A stretch of 64,000 nt of DNA from Derxia lacustris (lineage in GTDB: Bacteria; Pseudomonadota; Gammaproteobacteria; Burkholderiales; Burkholderiaceae_E), in contig NZ_MUHU01000013.1 of the NCBI RefSeq assembly GCF_002105195.1, forward strand, positions 62,001-126,000. Reading direction: 5' to 3'. A model generated the notes under the pieces. It worked only from the letters and a program-made list of their open reading frames with translations, did not search any database and was not told the DNA's origin. Both the position numbers and the translations under genes were made by a program. This document shows positions 57,214-64,000 of this stretch, piece after piece; position 1 is the first letter of the stretch; each line of letters starts with the position of its first letter.

Positions 57214-57810
57214 TCAGCGCGCGAGCGAGTCGATGAGGCGCACCGCCTGAGCCAGCTGGGCGGCCAGCTGCTCGACCGGGCAGCCGAGCGCCGCCGCCTG
57301 CTCGGCGATGCGCACGCGTGCGGTATCGAGATCGAGACGATGGCGCTCGGCCACCGCCTGCGCCGCCAGATCGAGATCGGGCAGGCCGGCGGCGTCGGCC
57401 GCACGCGGCTCGCGGCGCTGGCGCTGCTCGGCGGCGCGACCGAGCGCGGCGCGGATGGCCGGCACGATCTGCTTGATTTCGAGCGGCTTGACCAGATAGC
57501 CAAGCGCGCCGAGCGCGGTCGCCTCGCTGACGATTTCGGGATCGCCGAAGGCCGACAGGAACATGAAGGGCACGCCGGTATGCGCCTTGAGATAGCGCGC
57601 CACGTCCATGCCGCTCAGGCCGTTCATGCGCATGTCGAGCAGCGCGATGTCGGGATCGACCTCGCGCGCCAGAAGAATGGCGTCGTCGCCGTTGTCGGTC
57701 TCGGTCACATGAAAACCGGCGTCGGTCAGCCCGTTGACCAGCGTGGCGAGCACCAGCCGATCGTCGTCGACGACCAGGATGTGGGGCTTGCTGTCTTGTG
57801 CATCGGTCAT
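57214..57810 (-). CDS. Response regulator with an ANTAR-like C-terminus
   Basis: 198 residues. Receiver (about 10-125): acidic pocket Asp15-Asp16, phosphoacceptor Asp59 in IALLDMRMNG, Lys108 in YLVKP. The C-terminal 60 residues (QAVAERHRLDLDTARVRIAE and ALGCPVEQLAAQLAQAV) are helical and resemble an ANTAR RNA-binding domain like that of AmiR, including the A-x-x-R-x-x-D/S pattern. ANTAR proteins bind nascent RNA and prevent termination. It begins 25 bp after the kinase gene, a classic kinase-regulator pair. ATG 57810 fits the receiver start; longer upstream frame overlaps the kinase and is discarded. Confidence 0.85.
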   Translation of the reverse strand: MTDAQDSKPHILVVDDDRLVLATLVNGLTDAGFHVTETDNGDDAILLAREVDPDIALLDMRMNGLSGMDVARYLKAHTGVPFMFLSAFGDPEIVSEATALGALGYLVKPLEIKQIVPAIRAALGRAAEQRQRREPRAADAAGLPDLDLAAQAVAERHRLDLDTARVRIAEQAAALGCPVEQLAAQLAQAVRLIDSLAR

Positions 57811-57835
57811 GGAGCGCCAACCTGCCTGCTGCGGC

Positions 57836-59092
57836 TCAGGGCGGGCTGCCCTCCGCACCGCCAAGCGTGAAGAAAAACGTCGCGCCCTGGCCGGTGCGCG
57901 CATCGGCCCAGATGCGGCCACCGTGGCGTCTGACGATGCGACTGACGGTCGCCAGACCGATGCCCGTTCCGGGAAATTCGTTTTCGCCATGCAGCCGCGA
58001 AAACAATTGGAAAAGCTTATCGCTTTTGGCGAGGTCGAACCCGACCCCATTGTCACGAACGTAATAGACCAGTCCGCCGCCCTGCATGCGGGCGCCCAGC
58101 TCGATCTCGGCGAACGGGCAGTTGCGGGTGAATTTCCAGGCGTTGCCGAGCAGGTTCTCCAGCAGCGCCTTCATCATGTTGGCGTCGGCCCAGGCGACCA
58201 CGTCGCCGCGCACCGTGAGCCGGCCCTGGCGCTGCGGTTCGGTGTCGATCAGGTCGGCGCAGATCTGGCGCGCGATGCGGCCCAGATCGACCGACTCGCG
58301 CGCGAGCGCATCGGCGGCGCCGCGCGACACCGCCAGCAGGCCGCTGCACATGCCCAGCATCAGGTCGCAGAGCGATTCGATGCGCTGCACATAGGCATGG
58401 CCATGCTCGGGCAGCAGCTGGGCGAAGTCTTCCTCGATGAGCCGGGCGAAACCCTGGATGCGCCGCACCGGCGCGCGCAGGTCGTGCGACACCGCGTGAT
58501 TGAAGCTCTCGAGTTCATGGCGCAGCGCGGCGGCCTCGGCCAGCTCGCGCCGCAGCGCCTCGTCGCGCTCGTAGCCGGCGCGCAGATAGACCGCCAGCGT
58601 GCGCAGCGCGCGTGCCGCAAACGCGTAGAGCGCGCCGGCATCGGCATCGGCTGCCACGTCGAAGCTGAGCAGCGCGGCATGGCGCTGGCCGGTCTCGGCC
58701 ACGGTGCGCACGGTCAGGATCTCCTCGTGCGACAGCCAGCGCCGCAGCGCGTCGGTCACGCCGTCGAAGGCCAGCGCCACCTCGCGCAACCGATGACCGC
58801 CCCACAGACCTTCGCCGTCGCCGGCGCCGGCAATGCGCTCGGGCCGCTCGCCGTCGCGGAACACCACCAGCATGCAGCGCGCACAGCCGGCCGCCATGAG
58901 CAGCTCGCGCAGCCGGTCGAGCATGCGGGCGAGCGGATCGCGCGCCACCACCACTTCGAGCAGTCGCGCCGCCGCCGCCTCGCCGCCGAGCGCCAGCCGG
59001 TCGAGCGGCTCGCCCGCCGTGCGTGCTGCCGCCAGCGCCGGGCTCGGCGCCTCGTCCCCGGCATTGCCCTCGCCGGGCCGTCGACCCACCAT
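57836..59092 (-). CDS. Soluble sensor histidine kinase
   Basis: 418 residues with no membrane helix, so cytoplasmic. The N-terminal 180 residues resemble a GAF-type sensory region. The dimerisation box is HAVSHDLRAPVRRIQGFARL with His203; the ATPase has the N box LLENLLGNAWKFT, G1 DNGVGFD, F box LFQLFSRLH and G2 GTGIGLATV. The F-box wording is typical of phytochrome-related HWE/HisKA kinases. It is placed 10 bp after flgL and 25 bp before the ANTAR-like regulator. Its signal is unknown. Confidence 0.92.
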   Translation of the reverse strand: MVGRRPGEGNAGDEAPSPALAAARTAGEPLDRLALGGEAAAARLLEVVVARDPLARMLDRLRELLMAAGCARCMLVVFRDGERPERIAGAGDGEGLWGGHRLREVALAFDGVTDALRRWLSHEEILTVRTVAETGQRHAALLSFDVAADADAGALYAFAARALRTLAVYLRAGYERDEALRRELAEAAALRHELESFNHAVSHDLRAPVRRIQGFARLIEEDFAQLLPEHGHAYVQRIESLCDLMLGMCSGLLAVSRGAADALARESVDLGRIARQICADLIDTEPQRQGRLTVRGDVVAWADANMMKALLENLLGNAWKFTRNCPFAEIELGARMQGGGLVYYVRDNGVGFDLAKSDKLFQLFSRLHGENEFPGTGIGLATVSRIVRRHGGRIWADARTGQGATFFFTLGGAEGSPP

Positions 59093-59102
59093 GTCGTTCC
59101 GA

Positions 59103-60314
59103 TCAGATGTAGTTGAACAGGTTCTGCTTGGACACCGACGACACCACCTTGCTCAGCGCCTCGTAGCCGGTCTGCGCCGCCGACAGCTGCGACGCCGCCG
59201 CCGCCATGTCCAGATCGACCACGTCCGACAGCCGGCCAGCCACGTCGTTGCTGCGCAGCGCATTGATGTCGGACTGGCGGTCGATCTCGGCCAGCTGGTT
59301 GCCGAAGCGGTTGCGCACCTGCTCGATACGGTCGAAACCGCGATCCAGATTCGCCAGCCCGATGCGCAGCGAATCGCTCAGCACCGAATCGCTGATCTGC
59401 CCCGACGACCATTTGTCGACCGCATCCGACACCGCACGGATGGTAGTGAAAATGTCGCGCGTCTGCGCCGGGCCCACGTCGAAGCTGTCGCCATTGTTGG
59501 GCGTGCCCTTGATCGACACCGACAGCGCCGGCCCGACCGAAATCTGGCTGCCGTCGTTGTAGGGCGCGCCCGACACCAGATTGGCGCCGGTGCTCTTGTC
59601 GATCACGTCGTAGGTGGTCACGCCGGCAGCGACCTTGAACTTGATGCTGTAGGCCGCGCTGGTCAGCGCCGTCGGCGTGCTGACCATGCCGGCATCGATC
59701 TTGGCCGCGCCGGTGTTGCCGCTGGCGGCGGCGGTCTCGATCACGCCATTGCCGCCCTTCACGTCGAAGAACAGCTCCGAGCCCGAGGTGTTGGTGGTGG
59801 TGCTGACGGTGCTCGACAGGTCGAGCTGCTTCTGGCCGTTGTCGCCGGTGTAGTTGGCGATGCCGCCCGAGAACTGCACCGGCCGGGTGTCGTCGCGGTA
59901 GCCGGCAAAGATGTAGCGGCCCGACTCGTCCTGGGTGTTGGCCAGATTGACCAGCTCGTCGAGCTTGCCGCGCATCGCGGTGGCGATCTGCTTGCGGTCG
60001 CTGCCGGCGAGCGCGGCATTGCCCAGTTGCAGCATCGATTCGCGCGCGCCCTGCACCGTGTCGCTGATGTTGGCCAGCACCGAGTCGGTGAACTGCATGG
60101 TGTTCTTGGCGTTGGCGATGTTGCGCGCGTACTGGCCGGTCGTGTCCTTCTGCACCGTGAGCTCGGCGGCGCGCACCGCGCCCGACGGGTCGTCGGCCGC
60201 CGAGTTGATGCGCTTGCCCGAAGCGAACTGGAGCTGGGCCCGGTACAGCTCGCTCTGGCTGCGCGAGATGCCGGTGGCGCCCAGCTGATTCATGGTGACG
60301 GTTGCGATGCGCAT
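59103..60314 (-). CDS. flgL: Flagellar hook-filament junction protein FlgL
   Basis: 403 residues. N-terminal MRIATVTMNQLGATGISRSQSELYRAQLQFASGKRINSAADDPSG (seen in parts) is the D0/D1 helix region, and the C-terminus QTGYEALSKVVSSVSKQNLFNYI mirrors it, as in flagellin-like axial proteins. The variable central part (about 140-300) forms the exposed domain. FlgL is the second junction protein between hook and filament and is exported by the flagellar type III apparatus. It follows flgK by 16 bp. Confidence 0.95.
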   Translation of the reverse strand: MRIATVTMNQLGATGISRSQSELYRAQLQFASGKRINSAADDPSGAVRAAELTVQKDTTGQYARNIANAKNTMQFTDSVLANISDTVQGARESMLQLGNAALAGSDRKQIATAMRGKLDELVNLANTQDESGRYIFAGYRDDTRPVQFSGGIANYTGDNGQKQLDLSSTVSTTTNTSGSELFFDVKGGNGVIETAAASGNTGAAKIDAGMVSTPTALTSAAYSIKFKVAAGVTTYDVIDKSTGANLVSGAPYNDGSQISVGPALSVSIKGTPNNGDSFDVGPAQTRDIFTTIRAVSDAVDKWSSGQISDSVLSDSLRIGLANLDRGFDRIEQVRNRFGNQLAEIDRQSDINALRSNDVAGRLSDVVDLDMAAAASQLSAAQTGYEALSKVVSSVSKQNLFNYI

Positions 60315-60330
60315 GGGAATCCTCGGTCGG

Positions 60331-62232
60331 TCAGCCGGCCAGCGTGAGCCAGGTCTTGAACATGTCGTCGGCGATCGAAATCGACTTGGCCGCCGCCTGA
60401 TAGGCCTGCTGGTACTTGAGCAGGTTGGTCGCTTCCTCGTCCAGATTCACCGCCGAGACGCTCTGCTCCTCGGTGGTGATCTGGTCGAGCAGATGGCTGC
60501 TGGCCGTGGTCTCGATCGCCATCGAGGCGGCGCGGTTGCCGACGGTGCCGGCCAGCTCGGTGTTGAGGCTGGTGAGCGTCTGGTTGTCGGCCACCGGGTT
60601 CTTGGCGATGGCCGCCATCGCAACCAGATTGCGGTTGTCGCCGGTGCTGTTGGCCGTCGGGCCGATGGTGAAGCTGTCGCCGCTGCGCGCCACGCCGGCC
60701 ATCGTCAGGCTCCAGCCGTTGAGGCTGAACTTGCCGTTGGCGTCGAGCTTGCCCGACTGGGCCGTGCCGCCGTTGACGCTGTAGGTGAAGTCGGTGGCGC
60801 TGGTGAAGTTGAGCGTGACCGGTTGCAGCAGATTGGGATCGCGCGTCGGCCCGTCGACCGTCACCGCGGTGATGCTGCCGGTGCCGGTGTTGGTGCCGGT
60901 CGCCTGGCCGATCACCGGATTGGACGAGGCCAGCTTGGCGGTATCGCGCAGCAGCATGCGGAAGTCGGATGCCGCCTCGCGCGTGGGTTGCAGGATGAAC
61001 ACGTCGCCGGCCTGCGCATTGACCGAGCCCACATCCACCTTGATGCCGTCGGACGAGGTGATGGAGCTGGGCGACGGCAGGCCCGAGAAGGTGGTGGTGA
61101 CGCCATCGGTCAGCCGGGTCATCGACCACTGGCTGCCGTCGTAGGCGAGCCGGTAGTCCGAGCCCTTGAGCTGGGTCGGATCGCTGATGCTCATGGTCAC
61201 CCGGCCGGTGGTGGTGGGCAGCGCCACCACCCGGGCCGGGCCGAGCGAGAACATCGGCAGCCCCGCATTGCCCTCGGCGTCGTTGCCGAGCGCCTGCTGC
61301 ACATTGAAGGCCGAGCCGACCGAGGCCGCGATGCGGCCGATGTTGTTGCGCGCCGAGGCGATGTCGCTCTGCACCAGCAGGTCGCCGCCGATGGTGCCGC
61401 CCAGATCGATGCCGTCCTTGAGCTGGTGCGACGCGCCGCCGGTGCCGGCGCCGGCAATGGCGATCGCATAGCTCGACGGATCGGAATCGCCGGGCTGCAC
61501 CGACAGCCGGCCGACCGAGCCTTGCAGCACCAGCGGATCGCCCGAGGCCAGGAACAGCTGCACCCGGCCGTCGGGCATTTGCAGCGAGTTCACCTTGATG
61601 TCCTTCGACATGTCGCGGATCAGCGAGTCGCGCTGGTCGAGCAGATCGTTCGGCGTCAGCCCCGAGCCGACCTGGGTCGCGATCTGGTCGTTGAGCTGGG
61701 CGATCTGCTGCGCCATCGCATTCACGCGCACGACCGAGGTGTTGAGATCCTGGCCGATCTGCGCCGTCATCGAGCCGAGCTGGGCATCGAGGTCGGAAGT
61801 GCGCACCGCGAACGAGTTGGCCTTCGACAGCACCGACTGGCGGTCGGCCTGGCTGGTCGGGCGCGCGGTCGCGTCCTGGATCGCGCCGAAGAAATCGTCG
61901 GCGGCCTGGGTGATGCTGGTCTCGGTCTGGGTCAGCAGATCGGCCACGCGGTTCAGCAGGTTCTGCTGGGTGCTGGCCGAGCTGGCCGCCGCGGTCGCGC
62001 TGTTCACCTGGGCGGTGATGAGCGCGTTGGCGGCCCGGGTCACGCCGGTCACGTCCACGCCGATGCCCTGCACCGTCGACCCGCTCTGCGAGCCGATGGA
62101 GGCGCGCTGCGTGATCTGCTGGCGCGCATAGCCCGGCGTGTTGACGTTGGCGATGTTGTGGCTGGTGGTGGCGATGCCCATGCTCGCGGCATTCAGCCCC
62201 GACCGGCCGATCGACATCAGGGATGCGGTCAT
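60331..62232 (-). CDS. flgK: Flagellar hook-associated protein FlgK
   Basis: 633 residues. The N-terminal SLMSIGRSGLNAASMGIATTSHNIANVNTPGYARQ (in parts) and the C-terminal SAVNLDEEATNLLKYQQAYQAAAKSISIADDMFKTWLTL (in parts) are conserved axial regions with heptad hydrophobics. The middle carries Thr/Ser/Asn-rich exposed domains and is longer than in Salmonella. It is the first junction protein at the hook tip. The 115-bp gap before it (from flgJ) shows no clear promoter but could hold one. Confidence 0.95.
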   Translation of the reverse strand: MTASLMSIGRSGLNAASMGIATTSHNIANVNTPGYARQQITQRASIGSQSGSTVQGIGVDVTGVTRAANALITAQVNSATAAASSASTQQNLLNRVADLLTQTETSITQAADDFFGAIQDATARPTSQADRQSVLSKANSFAVRTSDLDAQLGSMTAQIGQDLNTSVVRVNAMAQQIAQLNDQIATQVGSGLTPNDLLDQRDSLIRDMSKDIKVNSLQMPDGRVQLFLASGDPLVLQGSVGRLSVQPGDSDPSSYAIAIAGAGTGGASHQLKDGIDLGGTIGGDLLVQSDIASARNNIGRIAASVGSAFNVQQALGNDAEGNAGLPMFSLGPARVVALPTTTGRVTMSISDPTQLKGSDYRLAYDGSQWSMTRLTDGVTTTFSGLPSPSSITSSDGIKVDVGSVNAQAGDVFILQPTREAASDFRMLLRDTAKLASSNPVIGQATGTNTGTGSITAVTVDGPTRDPNLLQPVTLNFTSATDFTYSVNGGTAQSGKLDANGKFSLNGWSLTMAGVARSGDSFTIGPTANSTGDNRNLVAMAAIAKNPVADNQTLTSLNTELAGTVGNRAASMAIETTASSHLLDQITTEEQSVSAVNLDEEATNLLKYQQAYQAAAKSISIADDMFKTWLTLAG

Positions 62233-62347
62233 GCTCGTCGCCCTCGAAGGTTGGCGGGATGGGCGCGGCGTGCGCGCCCGACGTCTGTGATTTCGGCCGC
62301 CGGCGCCGGCTCTGTAGCCGGCCCGATCGATGGAACAGCGGCCCGGC

Positions 62348-63310
62348 TCAGGCGGTGCGCGACAGCCGCAGCGCGGTGTTGATGGTGGCGGTCAGCTTGT
62401 CGGCATAGGCCGGGTCGGTGGCATAGCCGGCGGACTGGAGCGCGGTGGCAAAGCCGCGTGCCGAGTTCTGCTGGAGCGCGGCCGCATAACGCGGCTTGTT
62501 GCCGACGATCTGCGCATAGTCGGCAAACGAGTCGGCATAGCTGTCGTAGGCGCGGAACTTTTCCGTGCGCTGCACCGCCTTGCCGTTGACGTACTCGGTC
62601 GTCACGGCATCGACGGTCTTGCCCTTCCAGTCGGGCGTGGCCTTGATGCCGAACAGGTTGTGGCTCGGCGTGCCGTCGCGGCCGACGATCTGCTTCTTGC
62701 CCCAGCCGGTTTCGAGCGCCGCCTGGCCGATCATGTATTGCGCCGGCACGCCGGTGCGCGATTCGGCCTCGCGCGCCTCGTTCCACATCTGGCGCACGAA
62801 GCCCTGGGCGCCGCCGGTGGCCGGCGTGGTGGCGTTGGCATTGGCGGTCGCGGTGCTCACCGCGCCAAAGCTCGCGCGGCGGCCGTTCTTCTGCACCGTG
62901 CCGGCGTCGGCGCCGTTGTCCTCGGCGCCACGCGTGGCGGCCTCCAGCTTCTGCAGCCGGGCCGAATCGGGCTCCTCGACATGCAGGCCCTTGGCCAGCT
63001 GCTGCACCACCATGTCGGCCAGCCCCACGCCCTTGCCGCCGTTGGCCTTGCCGAGCGAGGCCACCAGTTCCTGGTCGAACATGCCCTGATAGGTCTTGGC
63101 CTCGTTGCCGCCGCTCAGCTCGCCCTGGGGCACGGTGTCGCGCATGCTCTTGACGAGCGTGTTCATGAACACCGACTCGAACTGCTGGGCCGCGCCGCGC
63201 AAGGCCTTGTTCGGATCCTTCGAGGCATTCGCGCGCAGGCTGTCGAGCGTGCGTGCATCGGTGGCAAGGCCATTGCCGGAACTGGTGTCGATCGCATTCG
63301 AGAAAGCCAT
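62348..63310 (-). CDS. flgJ: Flagellar rod-cap and muramidase FlgJ
   Basis: 320 residues, the two-domain form found in beta- and gammaproteobacteria. The N-terminal rod-binding domain (about 30-105) includes ALRGAAQQFESVFMNTLVKSMR and MFDQELVASL. After an Ala/Asn/Thr linker comes the glucosaminidase domain (about 170-318) with catalytic Glu200 in IGQAALETGWGKK and SHNLFGIKATPDWKGK. It opens the peptidoglycan for rod growth and guides rod assembly in the periplasm. It starts 17 bp after flgI. Confidence 0.95.
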   Translation of the reverse strand: MAFSNAIDTSSGNGLATDARTLDSLRANASKDPNKALRGAAQQFESVFMNTLVKSMRDTVPQGELSGGNEAKTYQGMFDQELVASLGKANGGKGVGLADMVVQQLAKGLHVEEPDSARLQKLEAATRGAEDNGADAGTVQKNGRRASFGAVSTATANANATTPATGGAQGFVRQMWNEAREAESRTGVPAQYMIGQAALETGWGKKQIVGRDGTPSHNLFGIKATPDWKGKTVDAVTTEYVNGKAVQRTEKFRAYDSYADSFADYAQIVGNKPRYAAALQQNSARGFATALQSAGYATDPAYADKLTATINTALRLSRTA

Positions 63311-63327
63311 TGCGGGTCCGCCCTTCG

Positions 63328-64000
63328 TCAGATGATTTCGAGTTCGGCGCGCAGCGCGCCGCTGGCCTTGAGGGCCTGGAGAATCGCCAGCAGGTCCTGC
63401 GGCGTGGCGCCCAGCGTGTTGAGCGCCTTGACCACGTCGGCCAGCTTGGCCGCGCCCGGCAGCAGGATGAGCTTGCCCGGATCGGCCTTGATGGAAATGT
63501 CGCTCTGCTGCGCCACCACCGTCTGCCCGCCCGACAGCGCATTGGGCTGGCTGATGACGGGCGTGGAGCTGATCGTGACCGAGAGGTTGCCGTGGGCGAT
63601 GGCCGCCGGCTCCAGCGTCACGTTCTGGTTCATCGCGATCGAGCCGGTGCGCGCGTTGATGACCACCTTGGCCGCCGAGCCGCTCGCATCCACGTTGATC
63701 TCTTCGAGCTGGCCGAGGAAGGCCACGCGGTCGTTCGACTCGACCGGCACCCGCACTTCGATGGAACGGCCGTCGAGCGCGCGCGCCGTGCCGGTGCCCA
63801 GATTGCGGTTGATCGCATCGACCACGCGGCGCGCCACCGAGAAGTCGCTGCTGAACAGATCGAGTCGCAGGCTGTCGCCCTGGGCAAAGGGGCTGGCCAC
63901 CGCGCGTTCCACCGTGGCGCCGCCCGGAATGCGCCCGGCCGCCAGATGATTTACCTGCGCCTTCGAGCCGCCGGCCGAGGCGCCCGCGCCCGCCACCACC
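63328..64000 (-). CDS. flgI: Flagellar P-ring protein FlgI, C-terminal part
   Basis: The gene runs off the right edge, so only the C-terminal 223 residues or so are present. Segments such as LRLDLFSSDFSVARRVVDAINR, VAFLGQLEEINV, AKVVINARTGSIAMNQNVTL and VVKALNTLGATPQDLLAILQALKASGAL (in parts) are highly conserved in FlgI, which forms the periplasmic P-ring bushing around the rod. It is first in the visible flgI-flgJ-flgK-flgL run. The signal peptide lies outside the window. Confidence 0.95.
   Translation of the reverse strand, partial: VVAGAGASAGGSKAQVNHLAAGRIPGGATVERAVASPFAQGDSLRLDLFSSDFSVARRVVDAINRNLGTGTARALDGRSIEVRVPVESNDRVAFLGQLEEINVDASGSAAKVVINARTGSIAMNQNVTLEPAAIAHGNLSVTISSTPVISQPNALSGGQTVVAQQSDISIKADPGKLILLPGAAKLADVVKALNTLGATPQDLLAILQALKASGALRAELEII

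Overview
The window is very GC-rich (about 70% by eye), gene-dense chromosomal DNA from a betaproteobacterium, most likely order Burkholderiales. The pointers are a Burkholderiales-type trimeric porin, a Liv-type transporter beside meta-cleavage catabolic genes, single-chain class I fumarase, PrpE, NhaA, a two-domain FlgJ and a 25-kb T6SS operon. Species cannot be fixed from sequence alone.

Layout. (1) 1-6144: 3' end of an acylating acetaldehyde dehydrogenase, 4-hydroxy-2-oxovalerate aldolase, a branched-chain-amino-acid-type ABC transporter (LivH, a LivM-LivG fusion, LivF) and a porin. This looks like uptake plus the last steps of an aromatic meta-cleavage pathway; no periplasmic binding protein for the transporter lies in the window. 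(2) 6481-32185: one continuous, tightly packed type VI secretion operon, in order tssB, tssC, hcp, tssE, tssF, tssG, tssH/clpV, vgrG, a MORN-repeat protein, a PAAR-like DUF4280 protein, a small membrane protein, a periplasmic family-3 binding protein, a dicarboxylate/amino-acid symporter homologue, an aspartate/glutamate racemase, a second degenerate symporter homologue, then tssJ, tssK, tssL, tssM, tssA and an unrecognised 399-residue hydrophobic protein. All 13 core T6SS genes are present. The acidic-amino-acid module inside the operon and the terminal unknown gene are the most unusual parts. (3) 32342-40063: a type I restriction-modification locus, hsdM-hsdS-[winged-helix protein]-[AbiEii-like nucleotidyltransferase]-hsdR, with a 28-bp near-perfect palindrome just before the winged-helix gene. 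hsdS has clearly lower GC than its neighbours. (4) 40156-40411: terminators and tRNA-Ser(GGA) on the minus strand.

(5) 40422-52216: housekeeping genes: acs, a YqhA-family membrane protein, nhaA, class I fumarase with murI (overlapping), a YdcF/ElyC-type protein, prpE, a response regulator with a degenerate GGDEF domain, and an NlpC/P60 peptidase. (6) 52240-64000, minus strand: a patatin-like lipoprotein, then, reading in the direction of transcription from the right edge, flgI (cut by the window end), flgJ, flgK, flgL, a histidine kinase, a REC-ANTAR-like regulator, a REC-PAS-GGDEF-EAL protein and a GGDEF protein. The signalling genes follow flgL with small gaps or overlaps, so hook assembly and a c-di-GMP circuit are probably co-transcribed, apart from a 176-bp hairpin-rich gap.

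No insertion sequence, integrase, prophage or CRISPR array was seen. Very long antisense open frames (several exceed 600 codons) are a consequence of high GC and were not annotated.
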